Source: Shewanella nanhaiensis (GTDB lineage Bacteria; Pseudomonadota; Gammaproteobacteria; Enterobacterales; Shewanellaceae). Taken from it: a DNA stretch of 64,000 nucleotides. The stretch spans positions 310,001-374,000 of the forward strand of contig NZ_JAHZST010000001.1 in NCBI RefSeq assembly GCF_019457885.1, read 5' to 3'. This document shows, in pieces, positions 60,265-64,000 of this stretch. The notes below the pieces were generated by a model. The model did not search any database. It was not told where the DNA came from and saw only the letters and a list, made by a program, of their open reading frames with translations. The stretch's first letter is position 1; every line of letters begins with the position of its first letter. A program made the position numbers and the translations under genes.

Positions 60265-61419
60265 ATGCCAGTGTACTTTCTTGACCCAAGCTTGGCTCAG
60301 CAGATTGTTGAACGCACGATGAAGATCATCGTTCACAATATCAATGTGATGAACGCTCAAGGTGTGATCTTAGGCTCTGGCGAAGGCCATAGAATAGGCT
60401 CAACCCATGAGGGGGCACTACTCGCCATTAGCCAAAACAGAACTGTCGAGATAAATGCGGCAAGTGCTGATACTCTCCACGGCGTCAAGGCGGGCATTAA
60501 CTTACCCTTGCACCATCAAGGGGAGATCATTGGCGTTATTGGTATTACCGGCGACCCCAAGCGCTTAAACAGTTATGGAGAGCTGCTTAAGATGACGGCA
60601 GAGTTGATTGTTGAGCAAGCAAACTCTCTTGAGCTAGCCCAGTGGCAATATCGCCAAAAAGAGGAGTTTATTCTTCAACTCATTAAATCCACAGAGGAGC
60701 TAACACCACACCTGATTGATTGGGCCTCACAGCTTGGCATCGATATCTATGCGCCCCGCGTCGCCGCCATCATTCAGGTTCAGGGAGATAAAGAGCAGAT
60801 CTCTGCCAACTCAATCTTAAAGAAGGTGCTTAATCTACTCGAAAGCCCCTCTCGCGGTAATCTGGTTGCCATGACATCAATGACAGAGTTGGTGATCTTA
60901 AAACCCGCTTTCCTCAATGGAAAACAGTGGGATCCACAGCTAGAAAGCCAACGTATTGATCAACTTCTCTCTCGTTTACCTCTAGAGATGAACGCCAGAT
61001 TAAAAATCTCTCTTGGACACTTTTTCGTCAAACCAGCCGATATCTCGCGCTCTTACCAAACCGCAAAAGAGACCTTAGCCTTAGGCATGCAGTTATCACC
61101 AGATCAAAACAAATATCTCTATGATGATTACTCCCTACGAGTGCTGCTCTCAACCCTCAAAGATGATTGGCGCGGTGAGGAGTTAGTCACCCCTTTTCAG
61201 ACATTGATAGATGCTGATAAAAAGGGCCAACTCAATAAAACCTTAACAGCCTACCTTACTCATTTCGGTGATCAGCAAAAATGTGCCAATGCACTGTTTA
61301 TTCATAGAAACACATTAAGGTACCGCTTGGATAAGATCCAACAGATCACAGGGGTTGATATTCAACAGCTCGATGGACTACTGCAGCTCTATCTCGGACA
61401 AGTATTGACGAGCCAATAG
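60265..61419 (+). CDS. cdaR: CdaR-family sugar-diacid regulator
   Basis: Transcription factor of the CdaR/PucR type, 384 residues. The N-terminal diacid-recognition domain opens LDPSLAQQIVERTMKIIVHNINVMNA with GVILGSGEGHRIGSTHEGA. A GGDEF-like middle follows, then a C-terminal PucR-type helix-turn-helix (ALFIHRNTLRYRLDKIQQITG). In E. coli CdaR activates glucarate/galactarate/glycerate genes; no such genes lie in this window, so its targets are elsewhere. It sits between two diguanylate cyclase genes. Confidence 0.9.
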   Translation: MPVYFLDPSLAQQIVERTMKIIVHNINVMNAQGVILGSGEGHRIGSTHEGALLAISQNRTVEINAASADTLHGVKAGINLPLHHQGEIIGVIGITGDPKRLNSYGELLKMTAELIVEQANSLELAQWQYRQKEEFILQLIKSTEELTPHLIDWASQLGIDIYAPRVAAIIQVQGDKEQISANSILKKVLNLLESPSRGNLVAMTSMTELVILKPAFLNGKQWDPQLESQRIDQLLSRLPLEMNARLKISLGHFFVKPADISRSYQTAKETLALGMQLSPDQNKYLYDDYSLRVLLSTLKDDWRGEELVTPFQTLIDADKKGQLNKTLTAYLTHFGDQQKCANALFIHRNTLRYRLDKIQQITGVDIQQLDGLLQLYLGQVLTSQ

Positions 61420-61589
61420 ATAATACTAATTAGTATAAAAAGCTTCTCACCGACCATAAACTTTAGCAAAGGGTGATTAACAAAACTATTTTTATACTTC
61501 CCATGGTGTAATCCTAAGAAGATATTACTCCCAAAAATCATCTCTTAACTAAACTTAATTAAATGTAAGCTGCAGTTAAAGGCTGAGCG

Positions 61590-62576
61590 GTGAAGAAAAA
61601 AGCAGTAAATGTTACCCAACCAGATAACCTCAATTTATCCACATTGAATATTGAAATTGAAGAGGTGGATTGGCATAAGTGGCAAAGGCTCATCAATATT
61701 TGTGCCGAGATGTTTGATGCTCCAACCATGATCATTAACCGAGTCACTCCCGAAGGCATTGAGAAGTTTCTCACATCGCAAACATGCAATACACAATTAA
61801 ACTCAAACCAGTTTAATATGGATCACAATAAGTTTTGTAAAGATGTCATAACCCAAGGTCAAAGGTTGTACGTCAAAGACATTAGAGAAGATTGCAGATA
61901 TCAAAAGGAGGAGATGCCTTACCTCTCCTACCTTGGACTCCCCATCACTTGGCCGGACGGCAGTATTTTTGGTTCATTAAGCGTGCTCGACACACAAACA
62001 ACCGATTATCCAGAGGAGTATATTGACGCTCTTAGCGTGATAAAAGAGGTGATTGACAGTGATCTTCGCCACCTCTACAAAGAGGATCAGCTGTTAAAAA
62101 TGAGTTATACCGATCCCCTGACTCAAATCTATAACCGCCGCGGCTTAATTGACCTACTTCAAAGTACTCAAGACTTAGCACGTAGGCTAAAGCGTCAACT
62201 CATCTTAATCTATTTCGACCTCGACAAGTTTAAAACTGCCAATGACAAATATGGCCATGATATGGGAGATAAACTGCTTAACCTTTTTGCCATGAACCTT
62301 AAGAAAAATAGCCGCAGCTGCGATCTCGTTGCGCGCTGGGGAGGCGATGAGTTTATTGTCATCATACATGCCGAGGACACCCAATCTATCAACATCTATA
62401 TTGACCGAATGAATCAACACCTTGCCGATCAAACTTACCTGCCGGAGATCCACTTCTCCTATGGTTACGCTGTGATAAAACCAGATAGCAGCTCAACACT
62501 GGCACAACTGCTCTCAACCGCAGATGAGAATATGTATCGCAATAAACAGTTAAAGAGAACAGATCATAAAAAATGA
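61590..62576 (+). CDS. GAF-GGDEF diguanylate cyclase, paralogue 2
   Basis: 328 residues from GTG 61590. Same plan as the product at 59111: GAF-like sensor (LYVKDIREDCRYQ; YLSYLGLPITWPDGSIFGSL), GGDEF domain with DPLTQIYNRRGL, YFDLDKFKTAND and WGGDEF, and an RSCD I-site. The two align over the full length; they most differ in the first half of the sensor. Tandem duplication with cdaR between is the likely origin. Confidence 0.92.
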   Translation: MKKKAVNVTQPDNLNLSTLNIEIEEVDWHKWQRLINICAEMFDAPTMIINRVTPEGIEKFLTSQTCNTQLNSNQFNMDHNKFCKDVITQGQRLYVKDIREDCRYQKEEMPYLSYLGLPITWPDGSIFGSLSVLDTQTTDYPEEYIDALSVIKEVIDSDLRHLYKEDQLLKMSYTDPLTQIYNRRGLIDLLQSTQDLARRLKRQLILIYFDLDKFKTANDKYGHDMGDKLLNLFAMNLKKNSRSCDLVARWGGDEFIVIIHAEDTQSINIYIDRMNQHLADQTYLPEIHFSYGYAVIKPDSSSTLAQLLSTADENMYRNKQLKRTDHKK

Positions 62577-62645
62577 CCTTGTTTCACACTATCTCCCTAG
62601 CGTATTATCGCCATAATATGAGCGATAAATCACTGTTATAAAACG

Positions 62646-63710
62646 ATGAAGCCGACCCTTCTTGTATGCTTTCCCCTTCTTCTCTCTCCTCTTACCTGCC
62701 ATGCAGTCCAACTTAGCGACTATGATGCCGATGTTGCAGCCCTGCTACTTGAGTATCAAGGAGATGGTGATGTTGCTGCGTTACTTAGGGAGTATCAGGG
62801 AACGACTGCAGGCTCAGCCACGGCAAGGCCATCAGTGCTCACCATCAAGGAGGAGGGGGACGCCAGCACCTATGTGGATTTTGAGCGTGGCATCATCTTA
62901 ATAGAAACCCCAGACAAAGCTCAGCTGAAAGAAGCTATCGTGCAGGTTCTACTTACTCAAGTAGACCCTAAGCTTATCGACGCAAAAACCGCTCAAGACT
63001 TTGGTTTAATCAATAAGGGAAAGAAGCCTTTTTTCTGGGGACAAATACGCGATCATCAAGGAGAAGCAATTGAGTACTCCTGGCGTGCAGAGCGCTTCGC
63101 GGATTATCTAATCAAGCATAAGATCAGCCAAGACAGCCGTGTCAGAGTTGCCATACATATGGTAGCCGAACATACCGAAATAGCAGGAGGGAAGTATATT
63201 CACTACGCTCAAGCCGCAAGCCAGCGTTATGGAGTGCCAACCGAACTCATCATGGCGATTATGGAAACGGAAAGCTCGTTCAACCCTATGGCCAGATCCC
63301 GATCCAACGCCTTAGGCTTAATGCAGGTCAAAGCCAATACCGCGGGGCGTGACTACTTCTCTTTAATTAAGGGCTACAAACACACCCCCTCCTCTGCATA
63401 CCTCTATGATCCACAAAAAAATATCGATCTCGGCACTGGTTATCTACAGATATTATCAAAACGCTATTTAGCCGGTATTAATCATCCTAAGAAGCTGGAG
63501 TATGCCATGATTTCAAGCTACAACGGTGGCAGCGGCAACCTATGGAAAAGTTTAGATCCTCGGGCAAATCGCACTAAAGCGATAGCCCGTATCAATAAAA
63601 TGAGTGTTAGCGAGTTTTATTGGTTTCTCACTAACAGGCATATCAGGGGAGAGACGCGCAACTACCTAAAAAAGGTCAGCAGTAAACAAAAGAGATATGC
63701 TCACCTGTAA
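62646..63710 (+). CDS. MltC-like lytic transglycosylase
   Basis: Periplasmic murein-degrading enzyme of the SLT family with an MltC-type DUF3393 N-domain, 354 residues. Signal peptide ending TCHA|VQ, without a proper lipobox, so unlike MltC it is probably soluble. The catalytic Glu is in IMETESSFNP near 205; GLMQVKANTAG and AMISSYNGGSGN are SLT motifs. A duplicated unit near 29-57 (DVAALLLEYQG then DVAALLREYQG) is unusual. Confidence 0.88.
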   Translation: MKPTLLVCFPLLLSPLTCHAVQLSDYDADVAALLLEYQGDGDVAALLREYQGTTAGSATARPSVLTIKEEGDASTYVDFERGIILIETPDKAQLKEAIVQVLLTQVDPKLIDAKTAQDFGLINKGKKPFFWGQIRDHQGEAIEYSWRAERFADYLIKHKISQDSRVRVAIHMVAEHTEIAGGKYIHYAQAASQRYGVPTELIMAIMETESSFNPMARSRSNALGLMQVKANTAGRDYFSLIKGYKHTPSSAYLYDPQKNIDLGTGYLQILSKRYLAGINHPKKLEYAMISSYNGGSGNLWKSLDPRANRTKAIARINKMSVSEFYWFLTNRHIRGETRNYLKKVSSKQKRYAHL

Positions 63711-63729
63711 TAACAATTAGTATAAATAT

Positions 63730-64000
63730 CTACTGCTCAATGCAGATCTCAACTCGTCGGTTCTGTTTTCTCCCTGCTAAGGTGTTATTTGATGCGATAG
63801 GATCCGCTTCCCCTCGCCAATTAAGTGCTATGCTCTCAGCCGCCAGCCCTAAAGAGATAAGGTATCTCTTGACTGACTCAGCTCGCCTCTTAGATAACAT
63901 CAGGTTATAGGATTTTGTACCGACATTATCGGTGTAAGCGGTAACCGTGACCGGCCCATGCTTGTTAACTTCATTGAGCTGCAGCACAAACTCATACAGA
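63730..64000 (-). CDS. OmpA-domain protein, N-terminus beyond the window
   Basis: C-terminal part of an OmpA/MotB peptidoglycan-binding protein. The frame stays open to the window edge. Signatures AYTDNVGTKSYNLMLSKRRAESVKRYL and NRRVEICIEQ at the end. Whether the missing part has a barrel or a lipobox cannot be seen. Confidence 0.88.
   Translation of the reverse strand, partial: LYEFVLQLNEVNKHGPVTVTAYTDNVGTKSYNLMLSKRRAESVKRYLISLGLAAESIALNWRGEADPIASNNTLAGRKQNRRVEICIEQ

Overview
The window is a 64 kb piece of a Shewanella chromosome (Gammaproteobacteria). The main evidence is the outer-membrane metal-respiration locus omcA-mtrC-mtrA-mtrB next to feoAB, together with gene order typical of the group: pspF/pspABC-ycjXF, sapABCDF, and tig-clpP-clpX-lon-hupB-ppiD.

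Layout. 1-7942: a cut-off porin, polB, dinG, a TSUP permease, priC and a DUF2057 envelope protein. 8200-8469: a ComFB-like protein. 8470-12094: an accessory islet next to the SRP RNA gene ffs. 12330-18805: comEA, a DASS anion transporter, megL, ycjF, ycjX and pspC, followed by pspB and pspA, with pspF divergent. 21152-28157: sapABCDF, fabV and a Mop-type molybdate-binding protein. 28472-36951: ppiD, hupB, lon, clpX, clpP and tig, all on the minus strand. 37205-37534: a tRNA cluster (Pro, Arg, His). 38072-45402: folD, cysS, ppiB, lpxH, miaE, a Yip1-family gene and glnS. 45605-48161: feoB and feoA. 48804-56582: omcA and mtrCAB. 56707-64000: a UDG-family protein, an M4 protease, two paralogous GGDEF proteins flanking a CdaR-type regulator, an MltC-like lytic transglycosylase and a cut-off OmpA-domain protein.

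How the parts work together. MtrA and MtrB carry electrons across the outer membrane to the surface decaheme cytochromes MtrC and OmcA, which reduce Fe(III)/Mn(IV) minerals; FeoAB imports the Fe(II) that results. Fur-like operators lie upstream of feoA, omcA and mtrC, and a near-consensus CRP operator lies in the feoA-omcA gap. The Lon/ClpXP/trigger factor/PpiD/HU block is the protein-quality-control core; lon has a sigma-32-like promoter. PspABC with YcjXF is the membrane-stress system, controlled by the divergent PspF through a sigma-54-like promoter.

Most unusual region. Between two 365-bp direct repeats (about 98% identical, each ending in the 3' end of ffs) lies a cassette of three proteins that share the motif WEGANSIL: one predicted membrane protein, whose shared tail comes into frame only if one base of an A8 run is lost, and two 48-residue microproteins. 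A frameshifted remnant of a tyrosine recombinase sits beside them. The repeats also contain a roughly 90-bp structured element. A third, diverged copy at 8822-8911 keeps the same stems through compensatory changes, which points to a selected RNA or DNA fold.
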